From Methylomusa anaerophila (GTDB lineage Bacteria > Bacillota > Negativicutes > Sporomusales > Sporomusaceae): a DNA stretch of 64,000 bases. This document shows positions 8,396-17,167 of this stretch, piece after piece. The translations under genes and the position numbers were made by a program. The notes below the pieces were generated by a model, which made no database searches, was not told where the DNA came from, and saw only the letters and a list, made by a program, of their open reading frames with translations. The stretch is taken from NCBI RefSeq assembly GCF_003966895.1, contig NZ_AP018449.1:3055501-3119500 (forward strand), written 5' to 3'. How positions within the stretch are numbered: position 1 is the first letter of the stretch; each line of letters begins with the position of its first letter.

Positions 8396-8612
8396 TACCG
8401 GTAATCCCGGATTGCCCAGTATTTAATTAGTCAATAGTTTTGCCTTTTTACCTCTTTATTGTGACCCTGGCTACATTTCTCCTTACCTCATACTTCTTTT
8501 TTTTTACCCATTTTCGTTTTTACCTGTATAGATCGCAGCAAAGAATTAACAGCGAATTGACAGCCGTTATTAAGAACTATCTATTCCAGATAGCACATAT
8601 TCCAGATAGCGC

Positions 8613-8641
8613 TTGACGCTCGGTTTATTTACCTATATAAT
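8613..8641 (+). promoter_or_regulatory. Sigma-A promoter of the fluoride operon
   Basis: TTGACG at 8613-8618 and TATAAT at 8636-8641 with a 17-base spacer. The expected start point is a few bases ahead of the riboswitch. The 220 bases before it, after satP, show nothing but a short direct repeat (TTCCAGATAGC twice). Confidence 0.8.
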
Positions 8642-8660
8642 AATAAAGTAAATAAAAAGT

Positions 8661-8736
8661 AGGGCGATGGAGTTCGCCATAACCCCGCTTTGGCGGTGAT
8701 GACTCCTACCATTTGTATGGTAGGAGTCCATTTTTT
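8661..8736 (+). ncRNA. Fluoride riboswitch (crcB motif) with terminator
   Basis: The aptamer begins AGGGCGATGGAGTTCGCC, continues ATAACC, CCGCTTTGGCGG and TGATGACTCCTACC, which is the consensus layout of the crcB RNA motif including the conserved GGCGATGG, the P1/P3 stems and the UGAUGACUCCUAC end. The 3' strand doubles as one arm of a 12-bp terminator (8701-8712 with 8717-8728) followed by TTTTTT. Fluoride binding should therefore stabilise the aptamer and prevent termination ahead of crcB. Confidence 0.95.
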
Positions 8737-8821
8737 AGGTTTATTGTTTAATCCCATATTTGTGTGGGCGGACATAAAACACTGGGCGAATTCGCCTTGG
8801 AGCAGGAAGGGTGAAAGTGGA

Positions 8822-9262
8822 ATGAGATTTTTAGCGGTTGCCACTGGCGGTTGTTTGGGAGCTTTAAGCCGCTACGGTATGGGACAGTGGTTTGCTCCCT
8901 TTGTCCGCGACACAGGCTTTCCCTGGGGAACGCTGGTAATAAATTTACTTGGGTGTTTTGTATTGGCGCTGTTTTTGACGGTGACAGTTGAACTGCTTGT
9001 TGTCAATCCGTATCTGCGGTTAGGTTTCTCCACCGGTTTTCTGGGTGCGTTTACTACCTTTTCTACTTTTACCATGGAAAGCATTCTTTTATGGCAAAAC
9101 GGTCATATCTGGTATACAGCGATGTATATTTTTGCTAGCGTATTTTTGGGGATAGCAATGTCCTCCCTCGGGTTTATCGTTACCCGGGGCTTTGCAAAAA
9201 TCAGGGCTAAGCAGGAATTAAGTGAGGCGGATGAGCTGGTTCTAGAAAAGCGGAGGGGATAA
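8822..9262 (+). CDS. crcB: Fluoride ion channel CrcB/FluC, first copy
   Basis: About 146 aa from ATG 8822; an earlier in-frame start would lie inside the riboswitch. It has four transmembrane segments. The family signature is clear: GGCLGALSRYGMGQW near the start, WGTLVINLLGCFVLA and GFLGAFTTFSTFTMES, which includes the polar track and phenylalanines that line the fluoride pore. A longer, charged C-terminal tail follows. It probably forms a dual-topology or heterodimeric channel with the next gene; paired crcB genes in Firmicutes commonly do so. The stop overlaps the next start (TAATG). Confidence 0.93.
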   Translation: MRFLAVATGGCLGALSRYGMGQWFAPFVRDTGFPWGTLVINLLGCFVLALFLTVTVELLVVNPYLRLGFSTGFLGAFTTFSTFTMESILLWQNGHIWYTAMYIFASVFLGIAMSSLGFIVTRGFAKIRAKQELSEADELVLEKRRG

Positions 9263-9636
9263 TGATGGAGTTGTTGTTAATCGGAATAGGCGGTGTTTGC
9301 GGGGCAATAGCAAGATACACCATTGGCTTGGTTGTTGCCAAGCACTCCTCGCTGTCATTTCCGATAGGAACTTATATGATAAACCTAACGGGAGCCTTTC
9401 TGCTGGGAATGTCCACAGCCCATACCGCAGCGTTGCCTTTAGCGCAGACTGTTTTGGAACGCTATGGGTTACAAATCGGCTTCATAGGCGCTTATACAAC
9501 TTTTTCCACATTTGGCTACGAAGCTATCCGTTTACTTGAAGACGGTGAATGGCGTTACTTTTTTAGCTACGTTGCCGGCAGTACCATATTAGGGTTGCTG
9601 GCCTGCGGTGCAGGCTACTCTATATTTGGCGGTTAG
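9262..9636 (+). CDS. crcB: Fluoride ion channel CrcB/FluC, second copy
   Basis: A 124-aa paralogue of the preceding protein, with GGVCGAIARYTIGL, GTYMINLTGAFLLG and GFIGAYTTFSTFGYEA as matching signatures. Four hydrophobic segments are visible. The start ATG overlaps the stop of the first copy, so the two are translationally coupled, consistent with a heterodimeric channel of inverted subunits. A second ATG three bases later is also possible. Confidence 0.93.
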   Translation: MMELLLIGIGGVCGAIARYTIGLVVAKHSSLSFPIGTYMINLTGAFLLGMSTAHTAALPLAQTVLERYGLQIGFIGAYTTFSTFGYEAIRLLEDGEWRYFFSYVAGSTILGLLACGAGYSIFGG

Positions 9637-9656
9637 CATAAAGGAGGGGGCAGGGT

Positions 9657-9986
9657 ATGATTTTACAGCCTGGTAAATACAAATTGTTAAAAATTTATGT
9701 CGGCGAAATGCAAAGTTTTGCCGGCAAGAGTCTGTATCATGCGTTGGTTTTAAAATTAAGGGAAGCAGGTATTGCCGGAGCAACTGTCAGTAGGGGCGTC
9801 GAGGCGTATGGCGCTGCCAGTATAATCAAAAAGGTGGGTATTCTGGACTTATCCGCCGATTTGCCGATGATTATTGAAGCAGTGGATACGGAAGAGAAGA
9901 TCCAGGCAGTGCTGCCGGCTATCTCCGCTATGGTCAAGCAGGGTTTAATTTTTCTGGCTGACGCTGAGGTAATTAAACACGGGTAG
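9657..9986 (+). CDS. DUF190 (PII-like) protein
   Basis: A 109-aa protein of the DUF190 family, which has a ferredoxin-like fold related to PII signalling proteins. Recognisable blocks are KLLKIYVGEMQSFAGKSLYHALVLKLREAGIAGATV, GVEAYG and DLPMIIEAVDTEEKIQAVLP. DUF190 genes very often accompany crcB, as here, so it probably tunes the fluoride channel in response to a small ligand, though that role is inferred from context. The ribosome site is GGAGGGGGCAGGGT. A terminator ends the operon. Confidence 0.88.
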   Translation: MILQPGKYKLLKIYVGEMQSFAGKSLYHALVLKLREAGIAGATVSRGVEAYGAASIIKKVGILDLSADLPMIIEAVDTEEKIQAVLPAISAMVKQGLIFLADAEVIKHG

Positions 9987-10003
9987 AAATTCTATAAAAT
10001 ACG

Positions 10004-10053
10004 AACACTGCTGTTTACATACGATGGTAAATGGATAAACAGCAGTGTTTTTT
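10004..10053 (+). terminator. Intrinsic terminator of the crcB operon
   Basis: Fourteen-base arms (AACACTGCTGTTTA and TAAACAGCAGTGTT) followed by TTTTTATTGT. Confidence 0.9.
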
Positions 10054-10116
10054 ATTGTACTCATAATATTCGCAAAAGGTAGCAGAATAAAGAATAAATA
10101 GCGGAGGTGCTTTAAG

Positions 10117-11508
10117 ATGCTGCTGAATTGGATGATGATGAAGTTAATGGACCCGGCGATGGATGAAACAACAGTGAAACTACTGACGGAAGACTACCCC
10201 GACAATCCTTTTCTCATGGCGACAGTTGTGGAAAAGTTATCCCCACGGGCTTTGATAGAAGCTGCCATGCGGGCGGAGGCGGGTAAAGAACTTTCGCGGC
10301 CACTGGGAAGCCCTATCGTATTATCACCCTGGGATAAAATATTATTGAACCCCAGGCAATTGTTTAAGCTGCCTTCCCTGGATTATACGAAAGTAAATAC
10401 TGAGACTATTATCGGGCCAAAGGCTAAAAGACCGTTAAAGCTGGAGATGCCGATAATGATTACAGGCATGTCGTATGGAGGATCACTAAGCTTGCCGATG
10501 AAGATGGCCTTGGCCAAAGGGGCGTCAACAGCCGGTACTGCAACCAATACCGGCGAATCGGCAGTTACCGACGAGGAGCGTGATTCAGCCAACTTGCTTA
10601 TCGGCCAGTATCACCGTGGTGGGCAACTGAGTGGTCAAGAGCAATTAAGCCGCCTTGACGCTATTGAAATTCAACTGGGCCAGGGAGCCTGGGGCGGCGC
10701 CGTAGATGAACCGATACGGGGGGAACACATCGGGGACCATTTGCGAAAAGCTTGGCATCTCGATAAGGGACAGGATGCCACTGTTTATGCCCGCATGCCA
10801 GGAAAGAGCAGTACTCAGGATTATATCAAAATGGTCAATAATATGAAATCCCAGTATGATGTTCCGGTTGGTGTTAAAATCGCCGGCAGCGATTATATCG
10901 AATACGAATTGGCTGTGATTGCTCAGACTCAGGCCGATTATATTGTTGTTGACGGCTCGGAGGGCGGTACTGCAGCCGCCAATCCTACACTTCAGGACAA
11001 TGTGGGTCTGCCCACTTTCCACACTTTGGTCAGAACAGTTGACTGGCTAACCAATAACAATCTAAGAGATCATTTCAATGTAATAGTGGCCGGAGGGATG
11101 ACTACGCCGGGGCATTTCCTGAAAGCGTTAGCCCTCGGTGCGGATGCCGTCTATATTGGTTCAATCGCTTTGATGGCTGCCATGCATACCCAAGTGGTCA
11201 AAGTTCTGCCTCAGGCGCCGCCGTCGCAGCTGGCTCTCTACACCGGTAGAATGACAGACAAACTGGATATTAATAAAGCGGCCGGTCATTTGGCTAAATT
11301 CCTGACTTCCTGCATTGTCGAAATGCAGCTTGCCGTCCAAGCTGTCGGCAAAAACGCCCTTAAAGAATTGAACCGAGAGGACCTGGTTACAGTAGACAGG
11401 GATTTGGCCCAGTTCGCCGGCCTTCGTTACGCCGCAAGTCACCGGGAAGCGCCAAATATGAATATTGCACGGCACCCTCAGCCAACCGTGCAAAATATGC
11501 TGCAATAA
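10117..11508 (+). CDS. FMN-binding glutamate-synthase-like protein
   Basis: A 463-aa protein of the stand-alone glutamate synthase central/FMN domain family. It has the TIM-barrel FMN-binding blocks MPIMITGMSYGGSLSLPMKMALAKGA, GTATNTGESAV, VGVKIAGSDYIE, IVVDGSEGGTAAAN, VIVAGGMTTPGHFLKALALGADAVYIGS. The glutaminase domain and cysteine-rich iron-sulfur region of full GltB are not evident here, although AHR-type archaeal homologues also lack the glutaminase. It may use ammonia or act on a different substrate. The ATG follows GGAGGTGCTTTAAG. The next genes (type III PKS) run in the same direction after 74 bases. Confidence 0.82.
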   Translation: MLLNWMMMKLMDPAMDETTVKLLTEDYPDNPFLMATVVEKLSPRALIEAAMRAEAGKELSRPLGSPIVLSPWDKILLNPRQLFKLPSLDYTKVNTETIIGPKAKRPLKLEMPIMITGMSYGGSLSLPMKMALAKGASTAGTATNTGESAVTDEERDSANLLIGQYHRGGQLSGQEQLSRLDAIEIQLGQGAWGGAVDEPIRGEHIGDHLRKAWHLDKGQDATVYARMPGKSSTQDYIKMVNNMKSQYDVPVGVKIAGSDYIEYELAVIAQTQADYIVVDGSEGGTAAANPTLQDNVGLPTFHTLVRTVDWLTNNNLRDHFNVIVAGGMTTPGHFLKALALGADAVYIGSIALMAAMHTQVVKVLPQAPPSQLALYTGRMTDKLDINKAAGHLAKFLTSCIVEMQLAVQAVGKNALKELNREDLVTVDRDLAQFAGLRYAASHREAPNMNIARHPQPTVQNMLQ

Positions 11509-11582
11509 TCGCTGTTACTTAAACCTTTTCTAACTTGGGCAGTTTTACAGCTATTGAATCCAGTGGATGGGTGGTGCTTATC

Positions 11583-12626
11583 ATGAATCAACCGCAGGTG
11601 AGAGCAGTAGGAACGGCTGTACCGCCATACGCCCTTGGTCAGCAAGATATCAAAAAGGCAGTATCGTTATTATTCCGGTCCATTGAGCACCTTGAACGGT
11701 TATTGCCTGTGTTTGAGAATGCCGCAATCAAAAGCCGGCATTTGGTTCAGCCGATTGAGTGGTACGCCGAGCAGCATTCTTTCGCCGAATCTAATAAAAT
11801 ATTCGAAAATACCGCCCTTGATTTGACGGAGAAGGCTTCAAGGCAGGCGATGGACAAAGCCGGTGTGAGTCCGGAAGACATTGGCATGGTTATTTTTGTA
11901 TCATCGACAGGTATTACTACCCCAACGTTAGATTCCAAATTGGTTCAGAAATTAGGGCTTGCCCCTCACACCCACAGGTTGCCGATTTGGGGACTAGGCT
12001 GTGCCGGCGGAGTAGCGGGCTTGGCCCGTGCGGCTCAGCTTGCCGGCAGTTTGCAAGGCAAATTGGTCTTACTGGTAACTGTAGAACTTTGCAGTCTGAC
12101 CTTCCAGCGTCATGACTATTCGAAGGCAAATCTCATCGGCACCAGCATTTTTGCTGACGGCGCGGCGGCAGCAATCGTTGGCCCTGATGGAAATGGTCCG
12201 GTACTTTACAATAGCTATAGTACATTATTTCCGGATACCGAAGATGTTATGGGCTGGGATTTGGTCGAATCGGGGCTGAAAGTGCGTTTTTCCCGTGATA
12301 TTCCCAATATTGTGCGCAAGAAATTACCGGAATTGTTGGCCAAAGCTAAAAAAGAGTGGGGGATTGATCCCGGCTCTATCGGTCATTATGTGGTGCACCC
12401 GGGAGGCGCCAAGGTTCTGCAGGCATACAGTGAGAGTCTGGATATTCCGGACGATAAGTTAAAACATGCTTATGACATATTAGCCAATTACGGCAACATG
12501 TCCAGTTCATCGGTGCTGTTTGTACTGGATAAATTTATGACAGAGACCAAGCCCACAGGCGAATATGGAGTTATGTTAACTTTAGGCCCAGGATTCAGCG
12601 CCGAGCAGGTGTTATTTAAATGGTAA
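11583..12626 (+). CDS. bpsA: Type III polyketide synthase (BpsA/alkylpyrone synthase type)
   Basis: About 347 aa from ATG 11583 (GGTGGTGCTTATC upstream). It is a chalcone/stilbene-synthase-like condensing enzyme. The catalytic Cys lies in WGLGCAGGVAGLARA, the His in HYVVHPGGAKVL and the Asn in NYGNMSSSSVLFVLD. Bacterial enzymes of this class extend fatty acyl-CoA starters with malonyl-CoA to alkylpyrones or resorcinols. The overlapping downstream gene for an isoprenylcysteine-type methyltransferase reproduces the bpsA-bpsB pair of Bacillus subtilis, in which the methyltransferase O-methylates the pyrones. The product here is inferred. Confidence 0.9.
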   Translation: MNQPQVRAVGTAVPPYALGQQDIKKAVSLLFRSIEHLERLLPVFENAAIKSRHLVQPIEWYAEQHSFAESNKIFENTALDLTEKASRQAMDKAGVSPEDIGMVIFVSSTGITTPTLDSKLVQKLGLAPHTHRLPIWGLGCAGGVAGLARAAQLAGSLQGKLVLLVTVELCSLTFQRHDYSKANLIGTSIFADGAAAAIVGPDGNGPVLYNSYSTLFPDTEDVMGWDLVESGLKVRFSRDIPNIVRKKLPELLAKAKKEWGIDPGSIGHYVVHPGGAKVLQAYSESLDIPDDKLKHAYDILANYGNMSSSSVLFVLDKFMTETKPTGEYGVMLTLGPGFSAEQVLFKW

Positions 12627-13132
12627 GCGAGGGTATATGGATACTGGCTGTTTTCATCATGCTTGAGCGCCTGATCGAACTTGTTATAGCCAGACGAAAC
12701 CAGATGTTGGCTTTGGCAGCGGGAGCAAAGGAATATGGCGCTAAACATTACCCTCTTTTTTTTTTATTACATAGCGGCTGGCTATTGGGCTGGATCGTAG
12801 AAGGCCATATACGGGGAAGATTATCCGAACTCTGGTACCTCTGGTTCGGGGCCTATCTGTTAGCCCAAGGTCTACGATACTGGTGTATAACAAGCTTGGG
12901 AACACATTGGAACACCCGCATTCTCGTCATTCCCAACGGTAAAAATATCCGGCATGGCCCGTACCGATACCTTAAACACCCCAATTATCTGGCTGTGGCC
13001 ATCGAACTTATCAGTGTGCCAATGATATTCGAAGCAGTCATAACCGCCCTGTTCGCCACCCTCGCCAACGCATTTCTATTGCTACGTATTAGGATACCCA
13101 CAGAAGAAAAAGCACTAAAACTATTGAAGTAA
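12620..13132 (+). CDS. bpsB: Isoprenylcysteine carboxyl-methyltransferase family protein (BpsB/YpbQ-like)
   Basis: A 170-aa membrane protein with four or five hydrophobic segments. The C-terminal SAM-binding signature GPYRYLKHPNYLAVAIELISVP is characteristic of the ICMT/phospholipid methyltransferase family. The start codon overlaps the end of the type III PKS gene, so the two are coupled. By analogy to BpsB, it probably methylates hydroxyl groups of alkylpyrones in the membrane. The ERxxEL block (MLERLIELVIARRN) at the N-terminus is also typical. A terminator follows. Confidence 0.88.
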   Translation: MVSEGIWILAVFIMLERLIELVIARRNQMLALAAGAKEYGAKHYPLFFLLHSGWLLGWIVEGHIRGRLSELWYLWFGAYLLAQGLRYWCITSLGTHWNTRILVIPNGKNIRHGPYRYLKHPNYLAVAIELISVPMIFEAVITALFATLANAFLLLRIRIPTEEKALKLLK

Positions 13133-13146
13133 ATCACAGCAACATT

Positions 13147-13186
13147 TAGGGCTGTCTCGCTCCATACCGAGACAGCCCTAAAAAAA
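13147..13186 (+). terminator. Intrinsic terminator of the bpsAB pair
   Basis: Thirteen-base arms TAGGGCTGTCTCG and CGAGACAGCCCTA followed by A's on the plus strand, so it works best as a terminator for minus-strand transcripts too. It shares the GGCTGTCTC core with the element at 2380. Confidence 0.75.
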
Positions 13187-13319
13187 CGCTTCTTGTATTT
13201 ACTCAGTTTATCAAAAGCCACGAACTGCTTAGAAATCGTCAGATACCGTTGCATATGAAAAATACTTATTGCAATGAAATTTGCTAATTACAGATCGACT
13301 ATCATAGTCAGACCGACTA

Positions 13320-13550
13320 GGCGCGACGACGATTCTGATTTCGTTAGCTATGCATAATAGTTTGTGCGAGGACCGGAACGGAAGCGTACTGGTTGTACGC
13401 TGGAGTGAGGACCGCAGAAGCACGATTCTGATTTCGTTAGTGTTATCAACGCGGGTTAATTTGTCGCAGATAACAGCAACGCAGATGGTGCGGCGCCGCA
13501 GATGGCGGTTTATAAGCAGTTCCCCACTTAATGCTGATATCTACGCTTTT
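13320..13550. repeat. Intergenic repeat region (direct and inverted short repeats)
   Basis: In the 416-base gap between bpsB and hemolysin III, an 18-base unit CGATTCTGATTTCGTTAG occurs twice (13330-13347 and 13423-13440). GAGGACCG also occurs twice (near 13369 and 13407), flanking a hairpin AGCGTAC-TGGTT-GTACGCT at 13383-13401. GC content rises sharply here. The pattern looks like a REP/MITE-type intergenic element. No convincing ORF is present. Confidence 0.6.
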
Positions 13551-14175
13551 AAATGACTCGGATAGGTAGAACATAACACAACACAGTTATAAAGAAGGAA
13601 GCGCTACCGGCAAGAACAAACAGATGCCATATTGCATGACTGTAGGGAATTCGGCGGGCAAGGTAAAATATAGTTCCTACCGTGTATAAAATTCCGCCGG
13701 CAATTACCCATACCAGGCCGGCTGTAGGTAAGGCGGCTACGAGCGGTTTTATGGCGATAACCATAAACCATCCCAAAATAAGGTAACAAATGGTGGAAAG
13801 AAGCTTAAACCGTCTGGCGAAAAAGAGCTGAAAAACTATGCCGATGCAAGCCAACGCCCAAACAGCGCCGAAGATAGTCCACCCTAAATTTCCATGAAGG
13901 ACTATAAGGGTAAAGGGAGTGTACGTACCTGCAATCAATAAGTAAATTGCCGCATGATCAAACACTTTGAAGATATACTTTAATTTTTCGTTTACAGCAC
14001 TATGATAAAGTGTCGAAGCGAGAAATAACAGAACCAAGGAGGCACCATATACACTAAAACTTAGCAGATGCCAAATGCTGCCACTCTGATAAGCCTTTAC
14101 AGTAAGCGCAATAAGCCCGGCTATAGCTAAAATGGTTCCTGTCCCATGGGTAACTGCATTAAGTCTTTCTTCCAT
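13549..14175 (-). CDS. Hemolysin III family membrane protein (YqfA/PAQR)
   Basis: A 208-aa seven-helix membrane protein of the hemolysin III / PAQR family. Conserved metal-site blocks are NAVTHGTG (helix 1), SALYH-type ASTLYHSA, FDHAAIYLLIAGTYTPF and the terminal HAIWHLFVLAGSASFF with paired histidines; in the family these histidines bind zinc and suggest a hydrolase (ceramidase-like) activity. The true function in bacteria is unclear despite the name. The ATG follows GGAGGAATTCAC. Confidence 0.88.
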   Translation of the reverse strand: MEERLNAVTHGTGTILAIAGLIALTVKAYQSGSIWHLLSFSVYGASLVLLFLASTLYHSAVNEKLKYIFKVFDHAAIYLLIAGTYTPFTLIVLHGNLGWTIFGAVWALACIGIVFQLFFARRFKLLSTICYLILGWFMVIAIKPLVAALPTAGLVWVIAGGILYTVGTIFYLARRIPYSHAIWHLFVLAGSASFFITVLCYVLPIRVI

Positions 14176-14431
14176 GTGAATTCCTCCTTACTTAGGATAT
14201 TTTGCCGCTTAGATAAAGTTCCATGAAATACGATACTAGCTTAACCAATATTAGTTTTGCTATGTAATCATCCCTGCTATCCAGCCATTACGATTTTAAG
14301 CAATAGTTGCATAATTAAGTTTCGGTCAAATAATTCAAAGAATTAAAGAACTCGAAATTGACAAAGTAAGTATAACAAAATTTGCCAATCTATACAATTA
14401 AGGAATTCTAAAATTTTCATTTTGTGGGGTT
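14176..14431. other. Promoter region of the hemolysin III gene
   Basis: AT-rich gap between tyrS and the hemolysin III gene, both on the minus strand. It should hold the latter's promoter; no conserved element is recognised. Confidence 0.35.
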
Positions 14432-14474
14432 TGTTGAAAAAATAACACCCGCTTCAGAGGAGGCGGGTATTTGT
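14432..14474 (-). terminator. Intrinsic terminator of tyrS
   Basis: On the minus strand ACCCGC pairs with GCGGGT across a 10-base loop and is followed by GTTATTTTTTC. Confidence 0.8.
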
Positions 14475-14475
14475 T

Positions 14476-15696
14476 TTAGGATTGAATAACGATACGGTGG
14501 TAATTCTTTTTACCTTTTCTCACCAAGAGGCCATTATCTTCAAACATATCTGGACTTAGAAGGGTTTCGGTGTCGGTAATTTTATTGTTGCCGATATAAA
14601 GACCGCCCTGAATAATCAGGCGGCGTCCTTCACTTTTTGAAGTGACGATACCGGTAAAGGCAAGAACGTCAAGAAGCTTGGTGCTAATTAAAGCCGGCTC
14701 AATTGTGACGGTAGGCGCGTTATCCAGGGCGCCGGCGCCGCCAAATAAGGCCTCGGCGGCCTGTTGAGACTTAAAGGCTGCCTCTTCGCCGTGAATGAGC
14801 TTGGTGACTTCAAAAGCCAGAATTTTTTTAGCGATATTGACCTCTTTGTCGGTAAGCGATCCCAAACGTCTTACCTCATCCATGGGCAGGAAGGTTAACA
14901 GGGCGAGGCATTTTTCCACATCGGCGTCATCAATGTTGCGCCAATATTGATAAAAATCGTAGGGCGAGGTTTTTTCCGCATCAAGCCATACGGCGCCTTT
15001 TTCCGTTTTGCCCATTTTCCTGCCGTCACTGGTAGTTAAAAGAGTAAAGGTCAGGCCGTAAGCCGGGTTGCTTTCCTTACGGCGGATAAGGTCTACGCCT
15101 TGCAGAATGTTGGACCATTGGTCATCGCCGCCTAGTTGCATTGCGCAATTGTAGCGACGGTGGAGTTCTAAAAAGTCGTAAGCTTGCATCAGCATATAGT
15201 TAAATTCGAGGAAAGACAGGCCCCTTTCCAAACGCTGCTTGAAGCATTCGGCAGTAAGCATCCGGTTAACGGAAAAGTGGACCCCAATTTCCCTTAGAAA
15301 TTGCACATAGTTAAGTTCCATTAGCCACTCAGCATTGTTAGCCATTATGGCTTTACCATCGGAGAAATCAATAAAGCGCTGCAACTGTTTTTTGAAGCGT
15401 TCGCCGTTATGACGGATATCGTCCTCTGTCAGCATTTTGCGCATATCGCTCTTGCCGCTGGGATCACCGACCATGGCGGTGCCGCCGCCGATGAGACAGA
15501 TAGGGCGATGCCCCGCGCGCTGCATGTGAGCCATGGACATCATGGCCAAAAAGTGTCCGACATGCAAACTGTCAGCGGTTGGGTCAAAACCGACGTAAAA
15601 TGTAATTTTCTCTTTTGCCAGAAGCTCCTTGATTTCTTCTTCATGGGTTAATTGCTGGATAAAACCCCGTTCTTGCAATGTGTCAACGACTGACAT
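14476..15696 (-). CDS. tyrS: Tyrosyl-tRNA synthetase
   Basis: A 406-aa class I synthetase that charges tRNA-Tyr. The HIGH motif appears as HVGHFLAM, the KMSKS-type loop as [10 protein letters not shown], and the tyrosine-binding part includes [26 protein letters not shown] and [11 protein letters not shown]. The C-terminal S4-like RNA-binding domain is present ([22 protein letters not shown]). The [16 protein letters not shown] pattern and KMGKT loop fit the TyrZ-like (second) TyrRS subtype. The ATG follows GGGAGGCTAAAGGAA. No T-box signature is visible in the 300 bases upstream, unlike many Firmicute tyrS genes. Confidence 0.97.
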   Translation of the reverse strand: MSVVDTLQERGFIQQLTHEEEIKELLAKEKITFYVGFDPTADSLHVGHFLAMMSMAHMQRAGHRPICLIGGGTAMVGDPSGKSDMRKMLTEDDIRHNGERFKKQLQRFIDFSDGKAIMANNAEWLMELNYVQFLREIGVHFSVNRMLTAECFKQRLERGLSFLEFNYMLMQAYDFLELHRRYNCAMQLGGDDQWSNILQGVDLIRRKESNPAYGLTFTLLTTSDGRKMGKTEKGAVWLDAEKTSPYDFYQYWRNIDDADVEKCLALLTFLPMDEVRRLGSLTDKEVNIAKKILAFEVTKLIHGEEAAFKSQQAAEALFGGAGALDNAPTVTIEPALISTKLLDVLAFTGIVTSKSEGRRLIIQGGLYIGNNKITDTETLLSPDMFEDNGLLVRKGKKNYHRIVIQS

Positions 15697-15916
15697 TTCC
15701 TTTAGCCTCCCGATATATTAATGTAAATATAGCAGTAGACGGGAGAGTTGTCAATATTGGGCATTCACGAGATTCGGGACTATTAACCGGCAGGGAAAGA
15801 CCGTTAATGTACCGAATTACTAATTTCCACACAAAAATTATATTTGACGATATTTGGCGGGCCTGTTGACTTGGAAGACGAATGGTCAAACTGGCCAGGG
15901 GGAAAATAAATACAGT

Positions 15917-15957
15917 TTAAACAACTAACAACTAACAACTGACAACTGACAACTAAA
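15917..15957. repeat. Short tandem repeat of about 7 bases
   Basis: Five imperfect copies of AACAACT/GACAACT run ahead of the glycosyltransferase gene. The rest of the 298-base gap 15697-15994 shows no motif that I can name. Confidence 0.7.
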
Positions 15958-15994
15958 TTAACTAAATAATTATCAGATATGAGGCAAATTAATT

Positions 15995-17071
15995 ATGGAA
16001 AAACATATGAGATTTCTAATTATTCGCTTAAGCTCAATCGGCGATGTATTGCATTCCACTCCCGTTGCCAGGGCGCTGAAAACAGCATTACCGGCATGCC
16101 ATATTACCTGGCTGGTGGGAGAAGTGCCGGCGGAATTGCTGTTTTACAATCCTTTCATTGATGATGTATATGTCTGGCCCAGAGAACGATGGGAGAAGGC
16201 TCTGCGTTCCGGAGATTTTGGCGAAGCCTGGCGATTATGGCGACAACTTCAGGTTGATTTGCGGGGCAAGAATTTTGACGCGGTTCTTGATATTCATGGT
16301 TTGTTCCTGACAGGTATGATCGCAGCAGCCAGCGGTGTCCGGCGGCGTATCGGCATGAGCGGCGCCAGGGAAATGAATTACCTGTTTATGAGTGAAACAG
16401 CAACTGGTACGGCGGACTCCCGGCATTTCATACTTCGCTACTTAAGTGTTTTAAAACCTTTAGGTATTCATACAACTGACGCCCAAATGAATTTGTTTTT
16501 ATCCGCTGAAGCGGTTAGTTTTGCTGAAGAATTTCTCCAATTTAACGGCGTAAAAAAGAACAAATGCCTAATAACTATTAATCCGTCAACTACCTGGCCG
16601 GCGAAAAACTGGCCTGCAGAACACTTTGTGTCTGTTATCAACAGGCTTGGTGAGCAGGCTCAGGTGCTATTATGCGGCGGACCAAGCGACCGGAAGCTGG
16701 CTGATGAAATTATACGCCAGGTAGAAGTACCTTTAATTGATGCTGTCGGCAGGACCAACTTGCTTCAGATGGCGGCCCTCCTGTCACGGTCAACCATACT
16801 GCTGACAGGCGATACCGGACCGTTACATATGGCAGTTGCGTTAAATGTGCCGACAGTCAGCATTTTCGGCGCTACCGACCCGGCGGTGTATGGTCCGTTT
16901 ACAGGCCCTCACGTTGTTCTCCGGGCAAGCACGGAATGCTCTCCGTGCAATAAACGTAAATGTCCCCGGCAGGATGTGGCCTGCATGCGGTCTGTATCCC
17001 CCGACTCGGTGATTCGGGAGATCGGAATTATATTGAAAAATTTGGCGTATAATGGGGCAGGAAGAATGTAA
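15995..17071 (+). CDS. Glycosyltransferase family 9 (heptosyltransferase-like)
   Basis: A 358-aa enzyme of the ADP-heptose:LPS heptosyltransferase (GT9) family. The N-terminal MRFLIIRLSSIGDVLHSTPVARALK is the family hallmark, followed by ITWLVGEVPAELL; the donor-binding half has INPSTTWPAKNWPAEHF and LLTGDTGPLHMAVALNVPTVSIFGATDPAVYGPF. GT9 enzymes add heptose to the lipopolysaccharide core in the cytoplasm, so the gene again argues for an outer membrane. A Cys cluster near the end (STECSPCNKRKCPRQDVACM) is typical of some Firmicute members. ATG 15995 has GAGG 10 bases upstream; ATG 16007 is an alternative. Confidence 0.87.
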   Translation: MEKHMRFLIIRLSSIGDVLHSTPVARALKTALPACHITWLVGEVPAELLFYNPFIDDVYVWPRERWEKALRSGDFGEAWRLWRQLQVDLRGKNFDAVLDIHGLFLTGMIAAASGVRRRIGMSGAREMNYLFMSETATGTADSRHFILRYLSVLKPLGIHTTDAQMNLFLSAEAVSFAEEFLQFNGVKKNKCLITINPSTTWPAKNWPAEHFVSVINRLGEQAQVLLCGGPSDRKLADEIIRQVEVPLIDAVGRTNLLQMAALLSRSTILLTGDTGPLHMAVALNVPTVSIFGATDPAVYGPFTGPHVVLRASTECSPCNKRKCPRQDVACMRSVSPDSVIREIGIILKNLAYNGAGRM

Positions 17072-17167
17072 CGGATTTTATCCTAACTTTACAAGAAGTT
17101 GACAGGAATAATTTATATGGCCGCGAATCAATAGCGTGAAGAAGTCTTGAGGGAGAGGGGACATGTT

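Noticed and set aside
8690..8821. Longer N-terminus for the first CrcB
   Set aside because: The extra 44 codons cover the riboswitch and terminator; CrcB proteins begin close to the internal Met at 8822.
15917..15957. CRISPR array
   Set aside because: Repeats are only about 7 bases and contiguous without spacers; no cas genes are present in the window.
15697..15994. T-box leader ahead of tyrS
   Set aside because: No AGGGTGGNACCGCG-type T-box sequence is present on the minus strand; only a weak 5-bp hairpin.
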